NCBI GenBank assembly: GCA_023014485.1
Contig: JAJOZX010000880.1
Location: 257,501 to 321,500 of the forward strand
DNA: 64,000 nt
Source: Bathynomus jamesi
Taxonomy: Eukaryota > Arthropoda > Malacostraca > Isopoda > Cirolanidae
Direction of reading: 5' to 3'
The position numbers and the translations under genes are program-made. This document shows positions 9,934 to 18,492 of this stretch, piece by piece. Positions within the stretch are counted from its first letter, which is position 1, and every line of letters begins with the position of its first letter. Below the pieces are notes generated by a model. The model was not told the origin of the DNA, did not search any database, and saw only the letters and a program-made list of their open reading frames with translations.

Positions 9934-10411
9934 AGCAAAACAAAAAAGAACTTCATCCCCCGCGCGCATCCAGCCACCACCGACTCCAACAAGGGAAAGG
10001 CGAAGTGTGGGCACACTTGGTCCCACCGCCGATAGATGTCACGCAGGGGAGATACACCCGCACCCACTCCCGTGCCTGAAAGGCGGCCACTCTCATCCAA
10101 CGCGCGGTGAAAAGTGGCAGGGACAGGGTTTGGGTTTGGTTGGAAAGCGACAAGGGTGCAGGGCAACCACCTCCCACACCCAAGGGCCAAGGAAAGGGTC
10201 AAAATCAAGGTCCAAAGAACAACGCCAAAAAAAACAGGGAAAGCCAGAAAGAATGGGTTAAAGGAGAAAGAAAAAAAAAGCAGGAGATCAGCCGGGTCCC
10301 CAAACGGGCCCAATGGTCCACGAGGGCAGAGAAAGCCCTTACACCGAAGAAAGGTGTATTCCCACATTCGCCACAGAGGGACGCGCCCTATAGCTCCGGA
10401 CAAAGCAAAGG
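9934..10411 (-). other. LINE-B 5' leader
   Basis: Sequence between the target duplication and the ORF1 start. It contains purine- and pyrimidine-rich runs and no convincing coding frame. In related LINEs this part carries an internal promoter; none can be demonstrated here by eye. Confidence 0.6.
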
Positions 10412-10845
10412 GCGAACTAGACCTATATTCACTGGAAAGGAGAAGACACACACACACCATTATTTACACTTGGAAAATAATGGAGAAACTAGTCCTTAAT
10501 CTTACTCTGAACCCTATAACTCCCCAAACAACGGTGGAAAATAGAAACGGTAGACTGTGTCGTATTCCCAAATTAAAGGCGAGACAGGGAACATCTTTAA
10601 CCATGAAAGAAAATAGTTTCGTGGTGAGAGGACCAAAACTGTTTAATCAGTTGCCCAAGACCTAAGAAACACGAAGGGAGTTGCAGTGGACATCTTCAAA
10701 AGAAGACTAGACGCCTGGCTCAGAACAATCCCCGATGAGCCGGGCGTACCTGGCTATGTGAGGTGGGGAGCGCAAGAAACCAACTCACTACTTCACCAGG
10801 CCAACTCGAGAGGAGTAGCGACAAGTTTGGCGGAACCTTTGTAAG
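10412..10845 (+). mobile_element. LINE-A, right part (3' end)
   Basis: Resumes exactly where 5428 stopped, after the repeated 13-bp target. It encodes the LINE C-terminal tail: RQGTSLTMKENSFVVRGPKL, then FNQLPK, then LRNTKGVAV-like and RRLDAWLR blocks in shifted frames. It matches the reverse complement of 47826-48240. The 3' end reads CCTTTGTAAGGT and passes into a GT-rich microsatellite, as CR1/L2-like LINEs often do. At least one frameshift (near 10663) disables it. Confidence 0.9.
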
Positions 10846-10897
10846 GTGTGTCTGTGTGTGTGTGTCTGTCTCTGTGTCTGTGTGTGTGTGTGTGTGT
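10846..10897. repeat. GT/CT-rich microsatellite
   Basis: Mixed TGTG and TCTG dinucleotide tract at the 3' end of LINE-A. Confidence 0.9.
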
Positions 10898-10990
10898 ACG
10901 AGATGTTAAAAAAGGAATAAAAATGCTAAAATAAACGAAGAGGTAAATAAATCTGTAAAACTGAAACAAAGATCTGTTAATTAAGGAAAA

Positions 10991-11104
10991 CTTTTCCCAA
11001 AACAAGACATCAATTTGAACATTTGTTTCAGTTTCAATGTATTACTTTTGTAAATTTAATTTAAAATAAATTTTTCCACGAGACCGGACTTATGGGACAC
11101 CCTG
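10991..11104 (-). mobile_element. Partial end of mariner-like family M1
   Basis: Matches the right terminus of the family seen at 13020, 24163, 40770, 60546 and 63010, ending TTATGGGACACCCTG before TA. Only the outer 114 bp is present. The 11105-11570 region beyond it is AT-rich with A and T runs and no recognised gene. Confidence 0.8.
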
Positions 11105-11574
11105 TATAAAATAATGACCAAAAAAAAAAAATTTGTTGGGAAACCAAAAATAGAAATATCTTAAAACGTCTTACAAAAAGCAATATAAAATTAAAAATAA
11201 ATAAATAAGCATTAAGCAAACCATTTTTTTATTTTTTTTTTTAAGCCATTCGTAAACGCATTCATTTCATCCTGAAAGTAAAAACGTGAATTAATACTGA
11301 AGGATGAAAATTCTCTTTAAAAAAATAGTCAATTTATTTATTTTTTATTTTTTTTTTTTAAATAGTTAATTTTCACGGTCATTAAATTTATGCGACAGGT
11401 TCAGAGGCTGGAAACTACATTTATTCATCAAATATTTTATAAAATTTTACGACAATGAGGACCGCCATGGTGAAGAAACCACGCTTATCGGATCGACACC
11501 ATAACACCGACACTCGATAAAAGAATAACCTAACCTAATCTAGCGTAACCTAAGCTAATCTGATCGACGATATA

Positions 11575-11700
11575 GTTGTCGATAGAATGTCAAGTCGAAT
11601 CGCGTCGCGGTCGCTGCAGTGTGAGGGGCTCCCATTGTTAGTGTAAAATCAAACGCGACTAGAATCGTCACGACCCCTAGTCGTTCGTCCTGAGTCGCAA
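11575..11700. mobile_element. Half of a foldback MITE (family F1)
   Basis: Shares the landmark CTGCAGTGTGAGGGGCTCCC and the following AAATCAAACGCGACT with the full palindromic element at 51444-51638. It is GC- and CpG-rich compared with its surroundings. The outer part of the other arm is degraded. Confidence 0.55.
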
Positions 11701-11809
11701 GATGGTCTTGCGCGAGGCCTGCCTTAGAGTCGTGAATTTGAGTCGCGGCTCGGACTTCGTTCGGAGTTCGGCCTCACTGGTTTTCCTTGGTGGAGTGGGT
11801 GTTCGGATC

Positions 11810-11873
11810 CCGCGTAAAGCCGTAGGTACCCTCCATCATTATGACCTTATTAAAGAGGTTAAACAAACCTAAA
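11810..11873 (+). mobile_element. 5S-SINE 3' fragment
   Basis: GTTCGGATCCCGCGTAAAGC and the following ATGACCTTAT...GGTTAAACAA match the 3' half of the 5S-type SINEs at 15108 and 26736. The 5S-like head is absent. Confidence 0.75.
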
Positions 11874-12367
11874 CGTTATTGTTACTAATACCGAAAGACG
11901 AACCACGGTTCGTCTTGACCTTTTGTCGGCTAACCACAAATAAAACAACCATACCCAAATCCTATACCCATCTGCCATACAAGACTGGACCGTGGGATTA
12001 TAATGCCCCACCAACAAACTTTCTATATTTGAAACTAGAATCAAAATTTTTTAGACGAACGCATTTCGCTCGGTCCTTAGAGAACCGTGGGCATGACCTT
12101 GGCTACGGAGGATTCGCGAGAACTTTCTCTAATGCGAAATTTCCACATGCCAAAAGACATGCCCAGCCGCATGCCACTGAAGAAAGTTAACGGGGTGGGT
12201 GGGTACGATACCGTGTCCCTTCCTCTATAACCAACTTCCACTAACGAGTTAACGTAATCGCATCTCGTTACGAAAGGAAGCGCTAACTTTTAACTGCCTA
12301 CCCAATGTAGGTCTCCCGAAATGAAACGCGAACCGGTACATAACGTGACCCACGTAAATAATATATA

Positions 12368-12433
12368 CAGGGTGTTCCCAAAAAAAATAGCTATGCAACA
12401 AGTTATTCCTGGAAACATTTTTGGATCACCCTG
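12368..12433. mobile_element. Tiny CAGGGTG-ended MITE
   Basis: 66 bp from CAGGGTGTTCCCAAAAA to GGATCACCCTG, flanked by TA on both sides. No coding content; a fully deleted Tc1/mariner-type derivative. Confidence 0.75.
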
Positions 12434-12725
12434 TATATAATAAATTGTTGTTTCCCCCCGTATATTTACATCCGTTACACTAATTCTTAAGCATCTTTAC
12501 CGAAATATCAACAGTGTAAAAACACGATTGTATTAAGGAAGGAAGGCCAACAACTTATTAAAGTTGTTCTTAATTACGTTAGAAAGGAAATTACCACAGT
12601 TTTGCTTGGGGCAAATCTGTCTCTAAATTGGGTATGTTACGCCCCGATTTCAGATTATACCCTTCTTTTCCATTATGTCACGTTTGAGAGTTCGGTACGT
12701 GAGAAATTAAACTTCAGTTCAAAAA

Positions 12726-12729
<4 letters not shown>

Positions 12730-12766
<37 letters not shown>
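12730..12766. repeat. (CA)n microsatellite
   Basis: About 36 bases of CA dinucleotide just upstream of the tRNA-like SINE fragment. Confidence 0.9.
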
Positions 12767-12769
<3 letters not shown>

Positions 12770-12774
12770 ATCCA

Positions 12775-13010
12775 TCGGCCCCGGGATCGAGACCCGGTGA
12801 CGGGGCAGCCGGCGCGCAGTAAAACCCAGCTGTGCATATTTCCACACAAAGAAAGTGGTTGGTAGATAAATGGGTACCCTGGGTGGCCTAGTGGTTAAGA
12901 CGGTGGCTGTTGGTGGGGCGTGATTCGGATTCCACGTTAAACTGTAGGTCTAAGGTGGAGTGAAAAGCTTGACCTTCGTCAGAATGAACAATTCGGGCGG
13001 AAACTAACCA
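12775..13010 (+). mobile_element. tRNA-derived SINE (family S2), partial
   Basis: Contains a T-arm/B-box-like segment (CCCGGGATCGAGACCCGG) and then TGGCCTAGTGGTTAAGACG, an A-box-like tRNA start. It ends with the family tail GCTTGACCTTCGTCAGAATG. The same order is present in the longer copy at 26079-26410. Here the second tRNA-like unit lacks its B-box half. Confidence 0.8.
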
Positions 13011-13019
13011 AATGTTATA

Positions 13020-13183
13020 CAGGGTGTCCCCTAAATCCGGTGTCATAGGAAAACTTATTTCAAATAACATTTCCAAAAGTAATACATTAGAGCTAAAACA
13101 TTTGTTTTACTTTTAATGTATTACTTTTGGAAATTTAATTTAAAATAAATTTTCCTATGACACCGGACTTATGGGACACCCTG
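13020..13183. mobile_element. Foldback MITE of family M1
   Basis: 164 bp, almost entirely two inverted arms, starting CAGGGTGTCCCCTAAATCC and flanked by TA. The arms match the terminal ~80 bp of the coding family copies at 60546 and 63010. No coding sequence. Confidence 0.92.
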
Positions 13184-13417
13184 TATAAAATGTTAAATGT
13201 TACCTTGAAGCAAAGGATGCAAGACGCGGAAATTGAAGTTGACAAAGAAGTCTTTATTGAAGCGAAACGTTTCAAAAGTGGGCACAAATTCAATATTTAA
13301 CACTTTTATACTGTAAATGCAGTAAAAATAAACTGTAATGAAGCAAAAATTATGTACAAAATCGTTATAAAATTAATTATTTGTGGAAATAAATTTTAAA
13401 ATATTATATTATATATA

Positions 13418-15036
13418 CAGGGTGTTTCACAACACGAGGGACGCACTTTCAGGATGGATTCAGGACCTGAAAACAACGAAAAAAGTTTATATAAACATAT
13501 GCCCGAAATCGCTTTGTTTCCGAGTTACAGCGAGTATCGGCCTTATCTTCAAAGGAAGTGCTCAAAATGACCGCCTTGCGTTTGAATACACGCCTGAACA
13601 CGCCTCGTCATACACTGCCTGACGCGTTCAAACATTCCAAGTATCGCTCGGATTTTCTGGCGTCCTTGTTCTACACGTTGGCGAAGCATTTCAATGTTAT
13701 CAATGGGTGTCACGTAAACGACGGATTTCAGATTACTTTACGGGTAAAAATCGAGTGGATTCGGGTCCGGGGAGCGAGCAGGCCACGCGATGGGTCCTCC
13801 AGGGCCTATCCATTTATCAGGGAAATGCTCATCCAAATAGTGTCTGGCTACTCAACTAAAATGAGGCGGAGCGCCGTCATGCATAAACCACATACAACGT
13901 CGGACACCAAAAGGAACTTCATCTAGTAAATCGTTTAAATAATTCCTTAAAAAATTGGAATAGGATTCTCCTATTAATCTTCCAAGCAAAACAAAAGGAC
14001 CGATTAAGTTGTCGGCAATAAAGTCCTGCCCATACATTGATACTAAATTGTTGTTGGTGCCTTGACTTGATGATGGCATGCGGATTCTGTTCGGCCCAGT
14101 GATGAGTGTTGTGAAAATTGATCACGCCATTTCTCGTGAAGGCAGCCTCATCAGAAAAGAACACGGAGGATAGAAAAAGAGGATCACAAACACACTGTTG
14201 AAGGAACCAAGTACAAAAAAAACTCTCGTAGTGGGAAATCAGCTTCAGTAAAGCCTTGTACTCTGAATGTGATATGGGTAAAGCTGTTGTTCCCGTAAAA
14301 TTCTCCACACGCTTGTGTATCTTACACACCCTCTGCTGCTGCTATCCTTCGGGGGGTGCTGACACCAGGATGTTCCTCCACGCGATTCAGGACCCGCTCC
14401 TCCAACTAAACAGTTCTGGCGCTGATTGGTCTACCACCATCTGAAACTCGCTTGTTGAATGATCCTGCATCACCAAGACGCTCGTCTATTCTCTGAAAGG
14501 TCTTATCTGGCAGACGGCAATTCGGAAACCTTTCCGCATACCGACGATTGCTGCGGCCGCATTACACTCGGCAAGTCCATACACGAGATGCATGTCTGCC
14601 ATTTCTCTGAATAAGCCTCCATTCTCATTTCAAATGCACACTATCACTGAATAGCACAAAAACTTTTAAGGTTTTTTTTTTTTTTTTTTTTTTTTTACTG
14701 GACTGCACTTATTCACGGTAAGAAGTTACGAATACGAACAGTGAAACACCGCGATGCACCTCTGACTGACTGATGGCTCTGAGTCTACACTCAACGATAT
14801 TGAAACGGGTCATAGAGTGTACGAAACATTACAATGGGCAAGGCCATACATGAAATAAGTCTCGTTTGTCCTCACAAACATTGTCGGCAAGCAGTGTTTG
14901 CGGAAAGAATTGCTGGAACACAAAACGGGCTGTAACTCGGAAACAAAGCGATTTCGGGCATATGTTTATATAAACTTTTTTCATTGTTTTCAGGTCCTGA
15001 ATCCATCCTGAAAGTTCGCCCCACATGTTATGAAAC

Positions 15037-15038
<2 letters not shown>
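13418..15038 (-). mobile_element. DD41D mariner-like transposon, decayed
   Basis: Starts CAGGGTGTTTCACAACACG after TA. The right end (near 15038) is its inverted match, but the terminal CTG has been lost and runs into (TA)n. Inverted repeats extend roughly 100 bp with substitutions. The minus strand carries a broken transposase. A 27-base T run (14670-14696) lies inside. Confidence 0.9.
13600..14640 (-). pseudogene. DD41D-type transposase pseudogene
   Basis: Recognisable minus-strand blocks in order: an N-terminal DUF4817-like region (about 14400-14640, in shifted frames), FSDEAAFTRNGVINFHNTH with the first catalytic Asp, NLIGPFVLLGRL, then MWFMHDGAPPHFS with the second Asp, a premature TGA, YLDEHFPDKWIG, and an SPDPNPLDFY block with the third Asp. 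Counting through the stop, 41 residues separate the second and third Asp. Several frameshifts and stops make it dead. The family is widespread in arthropods. Confidence 0.85.

Positions 15039-15040
<2 letters not shown>

Positions 15041-15106
<66 letters not shown>
15041..15106. repeat. (TA)n microsatellite
   Basis: About 66 bases of TA between the DD41D element and a 5S-type SINE. Confidence 0.95.
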
Positions 15107-15107
<1 letters not shown>

Positions 15108-15108
<1 letters not shown>

Positions 15109-15313
15109 CTACGTCGTGGCCGATGTCGTAACACCGCTTCCCGAAGATCAGCTAAGTTAAGCGACATTGGGTCTGGGTAGTAATTGGATGGAAGACCGTC
15201 CTCTGCGCCCAGATTATGTAGCGACCCATGGTTCGGATCCCACGTAAAGCTGTAGGTTCCCTCCGTCATATGACCTTAGATGTTGGGGAGGAAGTTAAAC
15301 AACCCCACTTCAA

Positions 15314-15320
<7 letters not shown>
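15108..15320 (+). mobile_element. 5S rRNA-derived SINE (family S1)
   Basis: The head matches the internal control region of 5S rRNA: AAGTTAAGCGAC, then GGGTCTGGGTAGTAATTGGA and TGGAAGACCG. The unique body contains GTTCGGATCCCACGTAAAGC and the tail ends GTTAAACAACCCC followed by A-rich sequence. SINE3-type elements use the 5S promoter for RNA polymerase III. It sits between two (TA)n tracts. Confidence 0.92.
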
Positions 15321-15345
<25 letters not shown>

Positions 15346-15349
15346 AATA

Positions 15350-15700
15350 ATGTGTGTGTTGTAACTACATCGGTTTGGGCGCCTCCGACAGTGCCGAGAC
15401 CCCGGTGATTCGAACCCCAGTAACTGCCTAGAGATGGGCGGTTGTCTTTTCTGTATCTTACACATCAAGACGAAGCGGCGGAGCAGCCACTCTTTCCTTT
15501 AAGCGACTCGGAGCCCCTACTCTTCACATCCTTGGGGGATATGAGACATGTATATTACCTTTTATATATACATCCTTTACAATTTATTAAAATCCTTTTG
15601 CATTTACGTATAAAAAATTATTAGACATTTTAAGCCTTTTAAATGGATGGCGAGTGTTCCTGAAGAGGCCTTTGAAACCTTGGTTTTTTTTGGGGGTTTT
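15350..15700. other. tRNA-like fragment and unassigned DNA
   Basis: GGTGATTCGAACCCC near 15398-15412 resembles a tRNA B box, but no complete cloverleaf can be drawn around it. It may be a SINE scrap. The rest shows no recognised gene. Confidence 0.3.
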
Positions 15701-16004
15701 TTTTTCAGTCGTAATAACTGCGATGGGACATTAAAGCAGAGTAATGGATGCCCGTCAGCATGGCCTTGAGGGTTAAGAACCAACTACAAACAGGAAGGGA
15801 GTCAGGAACCAGTGAAGGGTATACCGTACCTTTGTAATTTGATGATGACCACGTGGTCATAACATCGAAATTGCTCTTCTTTCCGCGAGTTTCCGACCAC
15901 TTCATCCACACAAGAGTAACAAATACATTTTCTTTTCGTTTTTTATTATTTAAATTTAACGATAGACAGACAGACAGACAGAAAACAATTAAGGATCAAC
16001 TTAC

Positions 16005-16090
16005 CTTTCATGCATAATGATGGCAAGTTCTTTGCAAAACTCTCCTCCCGATTTGATGTACTTTCGCAGCTCATCGAAGCCATTGTGTCC
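16005..16090 (-). CDS. Host exon, F-BAR domain start (NOSTRIN-like)
   Basis: An 86-nt exon on the minus strand. The acceptor is TTGTTTCAAG before GGACAC and the donor is GAAAG followed by GTAAGTTG, both good consensus sites. In phase 0 it reads GHNGFDELRKYIKSGGEF and then CKELAIIMHER, with two bases left for the next exon. A N-G-F-x-E-L-R-K-Y segment followed by G-x-x-F-C-K-E-L and a H/Q-E-R is the opening helix of F-BAR membrane-bending domains, closest in my memory to NOSTRIN, an adaptor acting at the plasma membrane in endocytosis. The flanks are not coding. No neighbouring exon of the same protein was found nearby. The identification rests on 28 residues. Confidence 0.75.
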
Positions 16091-16419
16091 CTTGAAACAA
16101 AAGTACGATCAGTTAGTTAAACAGTAAAAAGTAAGAAAGATTAAGAATTAATCCCCAAAGTTTCACGAAATTAAGAAGTCGCTTCATTGGTCTTTGGCAT
16201 AAAGCCCAATTGATAAAAGCTTCTTATATGAAGTCGTCTTGCGAACAACAACTGGTTTAAAAATCGCGATCAGCTTTCCACAAAAACTTGCCGATCTTGA
16301 ATGAGGATTAAATGTACAGGGTGGCCCGAAAGTCGAGAAACAGAGAAAATTGGTTTATATTAATTTACATTAGCGCTCATAAGTATTCGTACAGAGATAT
16401 ATGTCAGTTATACAGTATT

Positions 16420-16856
16420 TGAGAGGTCGCGCGTCTTAAGTTACCTAAGCGCCACCACAGGCTAAAACGTGTTTTTGAGGGGATATTATTATTTTCACCC
16501 TTCCTCTATCGCGTGGTTTGGGTTATAATGACCTTACGACACGAAGTATGGTTGAAAACCTTATGAAGCGAACTACTTTTACCACCTCTATCGCCAGCCA
16601 AAAGTTCACCCAAAGTTCGACATAAGAAAATCAAACAATTAAAAAAATATATATATAAAATATGAAAATCTATTCCAAGAAATCATCAACATCTTCATTA
16701 GCATACTTAGAACTCTAATTTAGCCAAAAATGAACGTTCTACAGTAGCTCAATTAATAACAGAGATACTATTGCCAGAATATTGCTGAACTTTGGAGGCG
16801 ATTTCTGACGAATTTTAATGTTGGCGCTTAGGTACCTTAAGACGCGGGACCCCTCA
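16420..16856. mobile_element. Third-level nested MITE, 437 bp
   Basis: Inverted ends of about 37 bp start TGAGAGGTCGCGCGTCTTAA and continue into a stretch ending CCTAAGCGCCA. The interior is AT-rich and non-coding. No clear target duplication is visible, so the superfamily is unknown. Confidence 0.75.
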
Positions 16857-17035
16857 CTTTTGTCCTCATCTTTTGCACCATGCATACGATAATTATGAAA
16901 AATTTACCGACCGTTTGAAAAAAATAAATAAAAAAATTAGTTTTAACTCCAACCTATAATGTAAAACATCAAAGAATTTGAGGAAAATAAAAAAAGTTAA
17001 AATGCAAGTTTCCGTACCTTTATTTACAAAATTAT

Positions 17036-17960
17036 TTAATACTGTGTGTGACCACCTTTTGCTAAAACGAGTTCAGTGATTCTATTTAGGTATTTCTCTA
17101 CATGCTTTCGACATCTTTCAGCAAAAATTTTAATTCATTCTTCGAAAGAAAATTGTTGCAATTCATTCGTATTCGAAGGGTTTCTTGATGCCATTTAATG
17201 ATGCTCTTATTTGTATGTTTTGGATCATTATCTTGTTGCAGTATCCAAATGCGACCTATTCGCAACCGAAAGCAATATATTTTCTTCTAAAATTTCCTGA
17301 TTTTTCTTCGAATTCAAGATTCCTTTGATGACAACAAGCTTTTCTGGACTAGAAGCACTAAAGCACCCCCAAAGAAACAAACTACCACCACCACCACCAT
17401 TTTTAATCGTAGGAAGGGTTTAATTTTTCGTCGAATGCAGCATTTGATTTTCGCCAAACATACCGTCGCTCGTTGTTCCTGAATAATTCAATTTTGGTCT
17501 CGTCTGTCCAGAGAACTTTCTTCCAGAATGCAAATCCATTATTTTGACGAGCCTTGGCGTACTTTAAACGAGCTTCTTTATGCGCTTTTCGCAGCAGAAA
17601 CTTTCTTCGTGCAACTCTTCCATGCAGATCATTCTCTCTCAATGTAGGCCTACGACGTACAGTAGAGGGATGGACATCGATCTTAGTCTTAATGTTCGAT
17701 AAATATCACCCGCAGTCAACTCGTGGATTCGCAGCAGCCATTCTTTCAATCCGTCTAGCTGTACGTTCTGAAATCTTGCAAGGTCGTCCACACGTTGGTA
17801 GTTTTGATTGTTCCAAAGCTTCCCCATTTCTTCATAACATAACTGCAGCGTAGCAACAGTCATAAATGAAATTCGAAGCTCTTCTATCTTCCTGTAACTC
17901 TTTCCAGACTCGTGTGCAGCAATAACAAATCTCTTAAGATCTGTAGACAGCTCTTAACCA
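17036..17960 (-). pseudogene. Tc1/Tc3-like transposase pseudogene
   Basis: Fragments in order: KELSTDLKRFVIAAHESGKS (N-terminal helix-turn-helix start), RKFLLRKAHKEARLKYAKA, WTDETKIELFRNN (first Asp), LQQDNDPKHTNKSIIKWHQE (second Asp) and the usual end VLAKGGHTQY with a stop at 17036-17038. The segment with the catalytic Glu (SPDLNPIE type) is not found, indicating an internal deletion. Several frameshifts separate the fragments. Confidence 0.88.
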
Positions 17961-18492
17961 GACAATCCCACTGTTTACTAATGGCTTGTACAGTCAGTCA
18001 TCCGTCTTGCGTGAAAATTCAGAGAGAAAATTCTACAATTCAAAATTATTAACAGTCCCTAACGAACAAACAGCCAATTATTGATAAAATTTTAAATTCC
18101 TCAAAGCCTAAGGTGAGAACACAAACAATTTTGTAAACAAATGTACGAAAACTTTTGCATTTTAACTTTAATATTCCTCAAATTCTTTGATTTTTTTTTT
18201 TTCACATTATATGTTGGAATTAAACTAATCTTTCTTTATTTGTTAATTATCTTGCATGTGATACAAAAGATAAGGACGAATATAACCGACATATTTCTCT
18301 GTACGAATACTTATGAGCGCCAATGTAGTTTATTTTCTCCGTTCCAGTTATGAGGGTCACTCAGAAGAAGAACTGAGAACTGTATAGAGGTTAATGGGGT
18401 CTCAGTCTGAGCATTTATTATGAATAAACCAGTATATAATGCGTGAAACGCATTATTTCCCCTATGTGTCATGACTTTCGGGCCACCCTGTA

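Larger units (their letters stand above)
5429..10411 (-). mobile_element. LINE-B inserted in LINE-A
   Basis: A non-LTR retrotransposon lying on the minus strand. Its 3' A-rich tail appears as the T-rich run at 5429-5449. A 13-bp target duplication, GCGAACTAGACCT, stands at 5416-5428 and 10412-10424. GC content is far above the surroundings. It retains a 5' leader, a full-length gag-like ORF1 and the C-terminal tail of ORF2. The endonuclease and reverse-transcriptase parts are deleted, and a hAT element sits at 6061-7770. ORF1 zinc knuckles and the ORF2 tail point to the Jockey/I group; the exact clade is uncertain. Confidence 0.92.
16368..18325 (-). mobile_element. Tc1-type transposon, nested
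   Basis: Inverted ends begin CATTAGCGCTCATAAGTATT (right copy CATTGGCGCTC) and are flanked by TA at 16366-16367 and 18326-18327. The minus strand carries a Tc1/Tc3-like transposase pseudogene. A third element (16420-16856) has inserted near its left end. Confidence 0.92.
16317..18490. mobile_element. MITE host of a nested transposon
   Basis: Inverted ends CAGGGTGGCCCGAAAGTC, flanked by TA at 16315-16316 and 18491-18492. Without the nested element (16368-18325) it is only about 215 bp and has no coding sequence. Confidence 0.88.

Noticed and set aside
9510..10460. 316-codon minus-strand frame overlapping the ORF1 start
   Set aside because: A different frame from the zinc-knuckle ORF, crosses the LINE-B 5' boundary into LINE-A, and has no recognisable domain.
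15385..15420. Possible tRNA gene near GGTGATTCGAACCCC
   Set aside because: B-box-like motif only; upstream sequence does not fold into a cloverleaf, so at most a SINE scrap.
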